Shown here one piece after another: positions 19,501 to 27,744 of a stretch of DNA of 64,000 bases. Below the pieces are notes generated by a model. It searched no databases and was not told the origin of the DNA. It worked only from the letters and a program-made list of their open reading frames with translations. The stretch's first letter is position 1. Each line of letters begins with the position of its first letter. The DNA comes from Dyadobacter sp. UC 10 (GTDB taxonomy: Bacteria; Bacteroidota; Bacteroidia; Cytophagales; Spirosomataceae), in NCBI RefSeq assembly GCF_008369915.1, contig NZ_VSRN01000001.1, positions 6,072,501 to 6,136,500 of the forward strand, read 5' to 3'. The position numbers were made by a program, and so were the translations under genes.

Positions 19501-19807
19501 AAACTTCACCGGTATCGAGCGCGACTGGAACAGCTCTCACTTCCTGGCAGATGCTTCTTACTTTACGATCAAGAACGTTACGCTGGGATACAATATCGGT
19601 ATAGCGAATAAATTTTTCAAATCTGCACGTTTGTATGCTTCCGTTCAACAACTGTATGTATTTACAAAATACTGGGGCGGGCCGAATCCTGAAACCAGCG
19701 CAAATGGTGCAGGAAATGGGGACGGCGGCAACCTGAGCCAGGGCGTTGATTTCTCCAACTACCCTGTACCACGTACCTGGACGTTAGGCGTCAACCTCAA
19801 CTTTTAA
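16562..19807 (+). CDS. SusC/RagA-family TonB-linked outer membrane transporter (2)
   Basis: A 1081-residue outer-membrane importer. The N-terminus is long, as in the first copy, with a hydrophobic region around residues 18-36 (LSLSQVLIGAACGLNAYAG). A carboxypeptidase-regulatory-like domain follows (IKGKVTDETGAGVPGVSILV), then the TonB-box-like ALSEVVVVGYGSQ and plug blocks VRIRGQVSVTAGSDPLYVVDG and GSRAANGVVLITTKRG. The barrel ends TLGVNLNF. It is clearly a paralogue of the 7033-10266 gene in architecture and leader, but diverged in sequence, so a different or related substrate is possible. It is paired with the SusD 38 bases downstream. Confidence 0.93.
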   Translation: MNQTRQFPYCSGLNSFLKLSLSQVLIGAACGLNAYAGNNYLVPNTYTEHGKFAIDKNIKGKVTDETGAGVPGVSILVKGSTTGTVSDAEGAYSINVPDQGAVLIFSSVGFVPQEVPVGSSNTVDIKLVTDSKALSEVVVVGYGSQLKKEITGAVQTVKAEELKDIPVSQVTQKLQGRLAGVQINQTTGKPGQGMSVRIRGQVSVTAGSDPLYVVDGFPITGTIAQMNPDEIEDITILKDAASTSLYGSRAANGVVLITTKRGQAGKTSVGFNAFYGFQKVPQKGRIEMLTAQEFAQFKKELFEDENRTPPKPFDKPEDFANQNNDWYDALLRTAPIQSYNLTVSSNKENMRTSLVAGIFNQQGVVINNNYKRFSLRMNTEYDISSKVKIGFNIAPQYVYDNTPRTDGDRGTGILFNALHTWPVMPIRDANGDLTKFNRFPDNTGNIYAYPNWVRAADELTNETKITKLLGNSYLQYQPIRGLTLKSTLNIEMESNKFFFFNPSTATSNINVPIPTTAAAIRQNYQNFSWLNENLATYSHSFNDKHNFELLGGFTQQRFRQESDRITTNTYTDDRLPTIQGALNIDRGGSFSFNGITGSNTFNDANEWSLLSYISRLTYNFKGKYLFTAAVRADGSSRFGSENRWGTFPSVSAGWVLSDENFMQSVNKVSFAKLRASYGVIGNNNIGNYTQYALVNNTTNAVFGNTVATGANVTSLANPNLGWETTKQFDMGLDLGLFNDRIQFIYDFYTKRTTNLLYAVQVPQEAGFTNFNDNIGEIKFWGHEFSITSRNLEGALKWTTNANISFNRNKVMELAPGIDRVYGTFHITQVGQPFGQFYGMVKEGFYESAEDLAKYPIIPGRSAIGTIRLRDVNGDGKITYGGDTDDRTIIGSPFPKFTYGITNNLSYKNWDLSIVGSGSQGNQLWVRHLYSTANLDGVFNMVAGVKDRFRVKNITDEKGVGVATTVISKGKGMYGATNNGGNFTGIERDWNSSHFLADASYFTIKNVTLGYNIGIANKFFKSARLYASVQQLYVFTKYWGGPNPETSANGAGNGDGGNLSQGVDFSNYPVPRTWTLGVNLNF

Positions 19808-19845
19808 GTAAGATCAGTAACAGACTCATTTTAATCTGAAAAGAA

Positions 19846-21354
19846 ATGAAAATAAGATATATAGCAGCATGGTTCCTGGCTACGGCCCTGACCAGTTGTG
19901 GCGATAATTTCCTGAGTGTGATCCCGGAAACTTCATTGAGCTCGGGGATCTTCTTCTCGTCGCAAAATGATTTCCAGCAAGCCGTAAATGCAGCATACGT
20001 ACCGCTCCGCCAGATGTTCAATGAACGCGCCTGGGTATTGGAAGAGATGCATTCCGACAATACATACTATGCACGAAACGTGCTCTACGGTGCAGTGGAT
20101 GCTACTGAAAACGTGGCGGATTTCGCTATACCGACAGCCGGCGGTGTCACTGCGAATGATAACGTGTTGGTACAATACAGGCTTAACTATCAGATCATTT
20201 CACGTACCAATCAGATATTGGTACTGATCGACAATGTGGAATTTGATGAAACAGTTAAGAAAAATCTGAAAGGACAGGCATTGTTCCTGCGCGCGTTTGC
20301 CTATTTCGATCTGATCCGTCTTTTCGGAAAAGTGCCTTTGCATCTTGAACCGGTAACAGGCCGCGAAGACGCTGCTTTGCCGCTATCGTCCGCCGAAGAA
20401 GTGTATGCACAGATTGAAAAAGATGCGACCGAGGCGAGTACCCTGCTTCCGGACAAAGCAAAACAGGAAGCCGGCCGCGCTACTTCGGGTGCTGCAAAAA
20501 CGCTTCTTGCCAACCTGTACCTCACCCAGAAAAAATGGGCACAGGTCGAACCGCTGATGAAAGCTGTGGTTACAAATGACGGGTACACACTCATGCCTGA
20601 TTACGCGAATGCGTTTTCAACAACCACGTCAAACAAGAACAACCAGGAGTCGGTTTTCGAGATCCAGTATATGGAAGGATCGGCGGGCTACAATGGGAAC
20701 CAGATTTACCGTTTCCTTCCATCGCCGATCACAGCGACTGAAATTGCGCCGATCACCGGAACTGCAAATCCGCAGGGAACTTCTCAGGAAAGTAACAACA
20801 TTCCTACGCCGGACCTGATCGCCGCCTATGAGGCGGGTGACAAAAGGAAGGAAGCATCTATCGGTTATGTGACGTTGAGTTCCAGCCAGGTGGAAAATAA
20901 GGTTTACCCTTATATCAAGAAGTACGCAAAAACGCATGCATTGCACAATAATACAGGTCAAAACTGGCCGGTATACCGTTACTCGGAAGTGCTGTTGTTC
21001 TTGGCTGAATCCCTGAACGAGCAGGGCAAAACAACAGAGGCGGCAACTTACCTGAACCAGGTACGTACCCGCGCCGGACTAGCGGCCACTACGGCGACTT
21101 CACAAGCTACCATGCGCGAAGCGATCTTTAAGGAAAGACGTGTTGAGCTGGCTTTCGAGAACAAACGCTGGTTTGACCTTACCCGCACGGGTCGTGTGAA
21201 AGAGATCATCGCCGCTTATGGTGCAAAAGTGAAGGCTAATCCCGCGGCTTACTACTTCCCGAAAGGTGCAGTTCCCCCGCCAAACGCATTCACTGTGCTT
21301 GACGACTACTACGGATTACCAGCCGTAGAAGCAGCTTTGACGCCGCATTTTTAA
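19846..21354 (+). CDS. SusD/RagB-family surface lipoprotein (2)
   Basis: A 502-residue SusD homologue, partner of the preceding SusC. The lipobox ALTSC puts the acylated cysteine at C18, followed by G-D-N. Family blocks seen are FLRAFAYFDLIRLFGKVPL, RYSEVLLFLAESLNEQ and ERRVELAFENKRWFDLTRTG. It ends 123 bases before a strong terminator. The role is substrate capture at the cell surface; the substrate is not known. Confidence 0.93.
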   Translation: MKIRYIAAWFLATALTSCGDNFLSVIPETSLSSGIFFSSQNDFQQAVNAAYVPLRQMFNERAWVLEEMHSDNTYYARNVLYGAVDATENVADFAIPTAGGVTANDNVLVQYRLNYQIISRTNQILVLIDNVEFDETVKKNLKGQALFLRAFAYFDLIRLFGKVPLHLEPVTGREDAALPLSSAEEVYAQIEKDATEASTLLPDKAKQEAGRATSGAAKTLLANLYLTQKKWAQVEPLMKAVVTNDGYTLMPDYANAFSTTTSNKNNQESVFEIQYMEGSAGYNGNQIYRFLPSPITATEIAPITGTANPQGTSQESNNIPTPDLIAAYEAGDKRKEASIGYVTLSSSQVENKVYPYIKKYAKTHALHNNTGQNWPVYRYSEVLLFLAESLNEQGKTTEAATYLNQVRTRAGLAATTATSQATMREAIFKERRVELAFENKRWFDLTRTGRVKEIIAAYGAKVKANPAAYYFPKGAVPPPNAFTVLDDYYGLPAVEAALTPHF

Positions 21355-21363
21355 ATTGAATTT

Positions 21364-21593
21364 TGAATGATTGAATGAGCGAATGATTGAATGAGCCGCC
21401 ATGGAACTGGCAATGAGTGAGATGTGAATGAGTGGATCTTTGCCTTCGATTACTTCAAATTCTGGCGCATTTGACACAAAGAAGCGCAGCTAGCTGCGCT
21501 TCTTTGGTTTTAGATCAAACCAGCATTTTAGCGATCGTCAAAACACTTACGCATTAACATTCCCCGTTCCAAAGCTGCACATTCAATCATTCA
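21364..21593. repeat. 13-mer TGAATGATTGAAT and its inverted copy, with 16-bp tandem duplication
   Basis: GAATGATTGAATGAGC occurs twice in tandem (21365-21380 and 21381-21396). The 13-mer TGAATGATTGAAT at 21364-21376 has an exact inverted copy at 21581-21593. The same 13-mer and its complement form a hairpin at 36743-36775, and one copy is at 62538-62550. Confidence 0.7.
21478..21507 (+). terminator. Intrinsic terminator after SusD (2)
   Basis: A 28-nt perfect palindrome (AAAGAAGCGCAGC, TA/GC centre, then its complement) covers 21478-21505 and is followed by GGTTTTAG. The self-complementary centre still permits a hairpin with a small loop. Confidence 0.85.
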
Positions 21594-21609
21594 ATCACCC
21601 CGTTCCCCC

Positions 21610-21624
21610 GACACAACAGGATGG
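21610..21624 (+). promoter_or_regulatory. Copy 4 of the 15-bp upstream motif
   Basis: GACACAACAGGATGG, two differences from copy 1, lies 187 bases before the propeller-cytochrome gene. It is the last copy seen in the island. Confidence 0.55.
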
Positions 21625-21811
21625 TCTCGTGAAACATAACTTATAATATTGCGACAATCAGATTATTTGAAGTTTTAGTTAGTTTTATTTAAGATATTAA
21701 CGTAGCTGAAATATGCGCATAACTTTACTGATTTGTGCTGGTGCCTGAACCGGCTTCGCAGCGAATAACCACTTCTTAACCTATTTTTTATCAAAAACAC
21801 TGAGCTGTAAA

Positions 21812-24508
21812 ATGTACACTAAAAAACAATGGTTAAAACTTCCGATGACACTCGCGGTACTGCTTGCTGTGGGTGTTTTTTGCGGAGTAATGCTGAGTAA
21901 CCGAACCGCGAAACACCGCCCGCCAGGTTCAAAAGTTGACAAACTCAAATTGCCGGAAGGCTTCAAAGCGGAACATTTATATAGTCCGTCGGAGGAGAAA
22001 AACGGGTCGTGGGTTTCCATGACGTTCGACGATAAAGGCAGAATGATCACCTCTGATCAGTACGGTGGTCTTTTCCGTCTGGTACTTCCCCCAATCGGCT
22101 CGACTGAAAAGCCGACTGTTGAGACTTTGAAAGTAGAAGGCGATACAGCTAAGGTGGCAATGGGCTACGCGCATGGTTTGTTGTATGCATTCAACAGCCT
22201 TTATGTAATGATCAACAACCGCGAAAACGCAAGATTTCCGAAGGGAAGCGGACTTTACAGGTTGCAAGATACCAACAATAACGATCAGTATGATAAGATT
22301 ACACTAGTTAAACCACTGGTAGGAGAAGGCGAGCACGGGCCTCATAGCATCGTACTTTCGCCTGATAAAAAATCTCTTTATGTAGTCGCAGGTAATTTTA
22401 CCGATCTTCCAAAAATGGACAGCTATCGTCTGATGCCTAACTGGAAGAATGACAATTTGTTCCCATTCATAAAGGATCCCCGCGGCCATGCTGCTGACAG
22501 GCACGCGCCGGGAGGCTGGATTGCCAAAACGGATCCGGATGGAAAGAGCTGGGAGCTGGTGAGTGCGGGCTACCGTAACTCATATGATATCGCCTTCAAT
22601 GAAGCCGGCGACCTTTTTATTTATGATTCTGATATGGAGTGGGATTTTGGTACTCCCTGGTATCGCCCGACACGCGTCTGCCACGCAACAAGCGGCGGCG
22701 ATTATGGATGGAGAACCGGTTCAGCAAACACCTCGCCCGCATTCGCGGACTTCCTTCCCCCGATCATGAACATAGGTCAGGGATCACCTACGAACCTGAT
22801 CTACCTGAGCGACGCAAGGTTTCCCGCAAAATACAAGAATACGCTATTGGCATTCGACTGGAGTTTTGGTATTGTTCACGGTCTGCATTTGAAACCAAAC
22901 GGTTCGACTTACTCAGCGGATCATGAAGAATTCCTTTCCGGCGCGCCGCTTCCTTTGACTGACGGAGCGATCGGCCCGGACGGAGCATTGTACTTTTTGA
23001 CCGGCGGTCGTCGCCTTGAATCCGACCTGTACCGCGTTTATTATGGTGATTATAAAAATATCCCAGCTGGTTCCAATACAGTTAAACCGGTATTGACGCC
23101 AGAGCATAACCAGCGTACGGAGCTCGAAAAATTCCATGCTAAAAAAGATCCGAAGGCTGTTGAAACGTCCTGGCCTTACCTCAAAAGCCCGGACCGTTTT
23201 CTACGATTTGCTGCACGGTTAGCGATTGAACATCAGCCAGTTGCTGAATGGGAAAATAAGGTTTATGCAGAAAAGGACCCGCAAACCCTGATTTATGCTT
23301 CGATTGCACTGGCCAGAGAAGGCGATTCGACGAAAGTTGGAGGGCCTATCCTGAAAGGATTGACCAAAATAGATTATGCGAAATTGGATGACCTGCAGAA
23401 ACAAGCTTTGCTACGCGCCGTTGAAGTAACCCTGTATCGCACAGGCCAGCCTGACGCCGCTACAAAACAGGCCGTTATCGCATATCTGAACCCTAAATAT
23501 CCGTCTCCGAATGCATTGCAGAACCGCTTTTTGAGCAAGATACTGGTAACTCTGGAAGCTCCGAAAGTAGTTGAAAAGACATTGGCCCTGATCGCGAAAA
23601 ACGAAAAATTCGATGACAAGGATAATGAAATGGTGACTGCTTCCGCTGATCTGATCCTCCGTAACCCACAATACGGTCTGGACCTGGCTGGTTTGCTCGA
23701 AAAAATGCCGCCACAGCAGCAGATGTTTTACGCCATCATGCTTAGCAGTGCTAAAACAGGTTGGACACCGGCTTTGAGAGAAGAATATTTCAAATGGTTT
23801 CACAAGGCATTCAGTTATCAGGGAGGTCGCAGTTACATTGGTTTTATAGATAAAGCCCGTCAGCTCGCATTGAAGAATGTACCTCAGGATCAGGTAGCTA
23901 AGTACAATAAATTATCAGGTAGCGAACTGCTTACAGGTTCTGGTAACGATCTTGTAAAAATGTATTCACCAAAAGGTCCAGGTCGCGGCTGGAAACTGGA
24001 AGAAGCTGTTAAGCTGGTTCAGGACAGCCTGGCTAACCGTGATTTTGAACGCGGAAAGATGATATTCTCAGCTGTACTGTGTAATCGTTGCCACGTTATT
24101 CAGGGCGAAGGCTCTGATGTAGGCCCTGATTTGACGCAATTGGGAACCCGTTTTTCTGTTAAGGATATGCTGGAATCGATCATCGATCCGAATAAAGCGA
24201 TCTCCGATCAGTTCGGATCTGTTGCTTACACGATGAAAAACGGAGAATCGATCGTAGGTCGCCAGATCAACGAGGATGCTAATTTTTACTATATCGCGCA
24301 GAATCCTTTTGATTCTAAAACAGTGAGAAAACTGAGCAAAAAAGAAGTAGCATCGACAAAAATGTCAACAGTATCCGTAATGCTACCAGGCTTAATCAAT
24401 GGATTGAACCCGAACGAATTGCGTGACCTGGTGGCTTATTTAATGTCCGGCGGTAACAAAAACAACCCGATTTATTCCGAATCAGGAGCTGCAAAAGGCG
24501 GCAAGTAG
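21812..24508 (+). CDS. Propeller-cytochrome protein with C-terminal Pirellula/Verrucomicrobium-type haem-binding domain
   Basis: An 898-residue exported or membrane-anchored protein. One hydrophobic segment lies at residues 10-29. A beta-propeller domain resembling soluble sugar dehydrogenases and PVC-type membrane-bound dehydrogenases covers about 45-430 (GSPTNLIYLSDARFP, LPLTDGAIGPDGALYFLTGG). Helical, HEAT-like segments cover 450-730. A cytochrome domain near 735-885 has CNRCH (C757, C760, H761), DVGPDLTQLG and NPNELRDLVAYLMSG. This layout is known mostly from Planctomycetes and Verrucomicrobia as a putative haem-binding family. Sugar or polyol oxidation is a plausible role, but is inferred. 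The two TIM-barrel genes follow on the same strand and are probably co-transcribed. Confidence 0.82.
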   Translation: MYTKKQWLKLPMTLAVLLAVGVFCGVMLSNRTAKHRPPGSKVDKLKLPEGFKAEHLYSPSEEKNGSWVSMTFDDKGRMITSDQYGGLFRLVLPPIGSTEKPTVETLKVEGDTAKVAMGYAHGLLYAFNSLYVMINNRENARFPKGSGLYRLQDTNNNDQYDKITLVKPLVGEGEHGPHSIVLSPDKKSLYVVAGNFTDLPKMDSYRLMPNWKNDNLFPFIKDPRGHAADRHAPGGWIAKTDPDGKSWELVSAGYRNSYDIAFNEAGDLFIYDSDMEWDFGTPWYRPTRVCHATSGGDYGWRTGSANTSPAFADFLPPIMNIGQGSPTNLIYLSDARFPAKYKNTLLAFDWSFGIVHGLHLKPNGSTYSADHEEFLSGAPLPLTDGAIGPDGALYFLTGGRRLESDLYRVYYGDYKNIPAGSNTVKPVLTPEHNQRTELEKFHAKKDPKAVETSWPYLKSPDRFLRFAARLAIEHQPVAEWENKVYAEKDPQTLIYASIALAREGDSTKVGGPILKGLTKIDYAKLDDLQKQALLRAVEVTLYRTGQPDAATKQAVIAYLNPKYPSPNALQNRFLSKILVTLEAPKVVEKTLALIAKNEKFDDKDNEMVTASADLILRNPQYGLDLAGLLEKMPPQQQMFYAIMLSSAKTGWTPALREEYFKWFHKAFSYQGGRSYIGFIDKARQLALKNVPQDQVAKYNKLSGSELLTGSGNDLVKMYSPKGPGRGWKLEEAVKLVQDSLANRDFERGKMIFSAVLCNRCHVIQGEGSDVGPDLTQLGTRFSVKDMLESIIDPNKAISDQFGSVAYTMKNGESIVGRQINEDANFYYIAQNPFDSKTVRKLSKKEVASTKMSTVSVMLPGLINGLNPNELRDLVAYLMSGGNKNNPIYSESGAAKGGK

Positions 24509-24647
24509 ATCAACGTTTTTTTGAGTAGAATATAGTTTATTAAGCTTAAGATAGTGGTGTTGCGTGTTGTACCGTTCAGCTTTCAAGTTGACGATACCGG
24601 CAGCATCACTACTTTTTTTGAGCAAAATCATTTATTTAAATCTTGCA

Positions 24648-25544
24648 ATGAATAAGATTTCAGGCAGAAGAAAAGCTTTGAAAAACCTGGCCCTGGGTGC
24701 AGGTATTGTACCCTTTACCACTTCTTTATCAAAGGCATTTTCTGATTCTAAAAATGCACTCGGCCCAAAACTGAATGGAAAGATTAATCATTCAGTCTGC
24801 AAGTGGTGTTACAGCAAAATCCCGCTGGAAACATTTGCCGAAGAATGTAAGAAGATTGGTTTGACCTCCATTGAACTTCTTGGGCCGAAAGAATGGCCGG
24901 TAATTAAAAAATATGGCCTAACCTGCGCGCTGCCATGGGGTGAAGGATTGACAAGAAATATCGAAAAGGGTTTTAACGATCCTGCCAACCACGACGAGCT
25001 TGTCAAAGGTTTTGAAGATGTGATACCCAAAGTGCAGGCTGCGGGTTATGATAAGATCATATGCTTTTCGGGCAACCGCCGCGGCATGTCTGACGTGGAT
25101 GGAATGCGCAATTGTGCAGTGGGAATAAAGAAGCTGATCCCGCTTTGCGAGAAGCATAATGTAACGCTGGTAATGGAATTGCTCAATAGCAAAGTCAACC
25201 ACCGTGACTACATGTGCGACCGGACGGAGTGGGGGGCAGGCCTTTGCGATATGGTCGGTTCTGAAAAATTTAAATTGCTATACGATATTTATCATATGCA
25301 AATCCAGGAAGGTGATGTAATCGCGACCATCAAAAAGTATCACAAATACATCGCGCATTACCACACTGGCGGCGTTCCGGGCCGGCACGAAATTGACGAA
25401 ACGCAGGAGCTGTATTATCCCACGATTATGAAAGCAATTGTGGAAACCGGTTACAAAGGTTTTGTCGGACAGGAATTTGTTCCAAGCCGAAACGATGATC
25501 TTGCTTCGTTGAAACAAGGAGTTACCATTTGTGATATCGCCTGA
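24648..25544 (+). CDS. Exported TIM-barrel sugar isomerase/hydroxypyruvate isomerase-like protein (A)
   Basis: A 298-residue xylose-isomerase-like TIM barrel. The N-terminus (GRRKALKNLALGAG) resembles a twin-arginine export signal. Candidate metal or catalytic residues are the glutamate in VMELLNSK, the aspartate and histidine in YDIYHM, the histidines in HYHTGGVPGRHEID and the glutamate in GQEFVPS, matching the hydroxypyruvate isomerase/sugar epimerase pattern. The frame is open to 24564, but that start would bury the Tat motif behind a second hydrophobic stretch, so the ATG at 24648 is chosen. It is a close tandem paralogue of the next gene, 21 bases away. Confidence 0.85.
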   Translation: MNKISGRRKALKNLALGAGIVPFTTSLSKAFSDSKNALGPKLNGKINHSVCKWCYSKIPLETFAEECKKIGLTSIELLGPKEWPVIKKYGLTCALPWGEGLTRNIEKGFNDPANHDELVKGFEDVIPKVQAAGYDKIICFSGNRRGMSDVDGMRNCAVGIKKLIPLCEKHNVTLVMELLNSKVNHRDYMCDRTEWGAGLCDMVGSEKFKLLYDIYHMQIQEGDVIATIKKYHKYIAHYHTGGVPGRHEIDETQELYYPTIMKAIVETGYKGFVGQEFVPSRNDDLASLKQGVTICDIA

Positions 25545-25565
25545 TTTACCCCAAATATCAACCAT

Positions 25566-26435
25566 ATGTCAACCAGACGTAACGCATTAAAAAATATTGC
25601 CGCCGGTACAGCCGGTGTGCTTTCGATATCTGAAGTTTTCGCCGCAACCGAAAAAGCATTAGGCCCGCAATTAAAAGGAAAGATCAATCACTCGGTCTGT
25701 AAATGGTGTTACAGCAAAATTCCGCTGGACACATTTGCACAGGAATGCAAAAAGATCGGAATTACCTCGATCGAGCTACTCGGCCCGGAAGACTGGCCGA
25801 CTTTGAAAAAATACGGACTCACTTGTGCATTGCCAAATGGCGCAGGAATGGGAATTGAAAAAGGCTTCAATGATCCGGCCTTGCATGATGAACTTGTGAA
25901 AAGTTACGAAGACCTTTTTCCAAAATTAAAAGAAGCCGGTTACTCTACAGTGATCTGCTTTTCGGGTAACCGCCGCGGGATGTCGGACTATGATGGCATG
26001 CGGAATTGTGCGATCGGATTGAGACGGTTAATGCCTTCTGCTGAGAAGTACGGCATTACGATGATCATGGAACTGCTCAATAGCAAAGTCAATCATAAGG
26101 ATTATATGTGCGACCACACAGCCTGGGGCGCGGGACTTTGCGAAATGGTTGGCTCTGAGCACTTTAAGTTGCTTTATGATATCTACCACATGTCGATCAT
26201 GGAAGGCGACGTGATCGCTACGATCAATAAATATCATAAATACATTGGACATTACCACACGGGCGGCGTGCCTGGAAGAAATGAGATCGACGAAGGACAG
26301 GAGCTATATTATCCGGCGATCATGAAGGCGATCGCGGATACGGGTTTCAAAGGCTTCGTTGCGCAGGAGTTTATACCAAAAAGAGAGCCGCTTGCAAGTT
26401 TAAAGCAATGCGTGGAAATATGTGATATTGCCTGA
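25566..26435 (+). CDS. Exported TIM-barrel sugar isomerase/hydroxypyruvate isomerase-like protein (B)
   Basis: A 289-residue paralogue of the preceding gene with near-identical blocks (KINHSVCKWCYSKIPL, FSGNRRGMSD, MELLNSKVNHKDYMCD, YHTGGVPGRNEID). A Tat-like signal is present (STRRNALKNIAAG, then a hydrophobic run to about residue 27). The glutamates, histidines and aspartate proposed as metal ligands are all kept, so both copies may be active. The two cysteines in CKWC near the mature N-terminus are conserved in both. The pair might act on different sugars. It converges with the DKNYY gene, 22 bases away, with no room for an independent terminator. Confidence 0.85.
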   Translation: MSTRRNALKNIAAGTAGVLSISEVFAATEKALGPQLKGKINHSVCKWCYSKIPLDTFAQECKKIGITSIELLGPEDWPTLKKYGLTCALPNGAGMGIEKGFNDPALHDELVKSYEDLFPKLKEAGYSTVICFSGNRRGMSDYDGMRNCAIGLRRLMPSAEKYGITMIMELLNSKVNHKDYMCDHTAWGAGLCEMVGSEHFKLLYDIYHMSIMEGDVIATINKYHKYIGHYHTGGVPGRNEIDEGQELYYPAIMKAIADTGFKGFVAQEFIPKREPLASLKQCVEICDIA

Positions 26436-26457
26436 AAGAGTTGAGCGGGAGAGCGGG

Positions 26458-27390
26458 TTAATCTTCAAATACGATTTCACTTTCGTTACAATACTTCAAA
26501 CGTTTCCCGGTGTCGATCTTTCCAGGATCTGCACCGGGAATTATTTTGTCCCGGAAATAAATCTGCCGGTTATCACAGCTGCAGTGAAATTCTTCGCTGA
26601 TAATTTTGAATGTGGTTGGATTGGCATTTCTCAATTCTTTACCGCGCCAGAATACTTTGGCAAAATCCTTTGTATAATACCCCGACAAAACCTGGAAGGA
26701 TTGGGAATCAGCGTTCTCAACTTTTTCAAGTCGGGAATCGCTGAGCAGAAATACCTGCGATTTGTCTTTTGAATATCCGTGACTGAGCGGAACAAAAGAA
26801 CTCACATCTGCGGAGTCAATCCGAATGTCATTTGCTATGATTCCTTTTGAATCTCTGAAATATTCAATGTAACCGTGCTGCCCGAGATATTTCAAATTTT
26901 CAGGATCATCTGAAACGATGTGGTCGCCGAGGTAGACGTGCTTGCTGTCTTTGTAAAATCCACCTTCGATTTTAGTGAAGTTCGCAGGATCATTTGAAAG
27001 AATCGAATGCAGGTGATACACGGAGTTGATATCTTTTGCTAAGCCGTATTCCAGAACCTGGAACGTTTTGGAATCTGCACCTTTTATGAGCCGACCGGCA
27101 AAGTATACAACTTTTCTATCACCAGCATATTCGGCTGCATATTCGTTCCCTGGAAATCGCTGATCGAAGACTTCAAATTTGCTCGCGTCTGCTTCGATCA
27201 GTTCACTTAGAGAGGCATTAGAGAACCCGCCATAAAAATATGCTTTTCCATTTTTCACATAGTATCCGCGGGAAGTGAGAGTGCCGGGCTTGAATCCGGA
27301 CTTGCTGTCTGAGCAAGAGAATATGCTCGACAAAATCCCTAATAGGCTCATAATTGTAAAGATCTTTGCGACTGGACGGTTATTAACCAT
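26458..27390 (-). CDS. DKNYY-family lipoprotein
   Basis: About 310 residues. The signal ends in a lipobox-like SSIFSC, with the cysteine at residue 26 from the ATG at 27390. In-frame ATGs also exist at 27411 and 27351; 27390 gives the most usual signal-peptide length. The mature part is built of repeats of the pattern D-P/S-x-x-F-x-x-L/I-x-x-G/Y-x-x-K/D-x-x-x-V-Y-x, for example FTKIEGGFYKDSKHVYLGD and FVPLSHGYSKDKSQVFLLS. These are diagnostic of DKNYY repeats. The function is unknown; the protein is probably periplasmic or surface exposed. It is not obviously linked to the neighbouring island. Confidence 0.78.
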   Translation of the reverse strand: MVNNRPVAKIFTIMSLLGILSSIFSCSDSKSGFKPGTLTSRGYYVKNGKAYFYGGFSNASLSELIEADASKFEVFDQRFPGNEYAAEYAGDRKVVYFAGRLIKGADSKTFQVLEYGLAKDINSVYHLHSILSNDPANFTKIEGGFYKDSKHVYLGDHIVSDDPENLKYLGQHGYIEYFRDSKGIIANDIRIDSADVSSFVPLSHGYSKDKSQVFLLSDSRLEKVENADSQSFQVLSGYYTKDFAKVFWRGKELRNANPTTFKIISEEFHCSCDNRQIYFRDKIIPGADPGKIDTGKRLKYCNESEIVFED

Positions 27391-27411
27391 ATTCGTTTCC
27401 TGATTTGGCAT

Positions 27412-27744
27412 TTAAATTCTCAAAGTTGGCATAAAATGCCAAAAAGTATCTTTTTCTCGGGGCTTACAGCTAGCTCGCGGTGGTTTCGGAGTTTGATTAC
27501 TAGCAAATTGCAAAAGTTATACACGATTTATTAATACCATAAACTCACGGATTCATACTGATAGTCAAGGTTCTGAATAAGTTTTAGCAGCTATTCCGGG
27601 CGCTGAGAATTGAATAAAACATTAGATCTGAACCATAGACGGGAATACTTAAATCTAAGGAGGACTAAAATAGTTACAATTGTTGTATAATTTATATTAT
27701 GTTAAATAGATTTCTAGACTAGCAATGTGATTGCTAGTCTTTCC
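27412..27744. other. AT-rich gap with stem-loop near the CotH gene end
   Basis: These 333 bases lack a credible gene. An 11-bp perfect inverted repeat with a 3-nt loop (AGACTAGCAAT at 27716-27726, complement 27730-27740) sits 4 bases beyond the stop of the leftward CotH gene. On that strand it is not followed by a clear T-run, so it is a possible but weak terminator. The rest probably holds the promoter of the DKNYY gene. Confidence 0.5.

Larger units (their letters stand above)
21355..21811 (+). other. 457-base gap with short repeats, terminator and motif copy 4
   Basis: Holds a 16-bp tandem duplication (21365-21396), a terminator (21478-21505), an inverted copy of the repeat core (21581-21593) and the fourth 15-bp motif (21610-21624). 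The rest is AT-rich leader with no credible gene. Confidence 0.6.

Noticed and set aside
21364..21593. Non-autonomous transposon (MITE) bounded by the 13-bp inverted pair
   Set aside because: No target-site duplication could be seen, and the segment contains the susD terminator, so the pair looks like dispersed short repeats rather than an insertion.
24564..24647. Earlier start for the first TIM-barrel gene
   Set aside because: It would put a second hydrophobic stretch in front of the Tat-like signal; its close paralogue starts at the position matching 24648.
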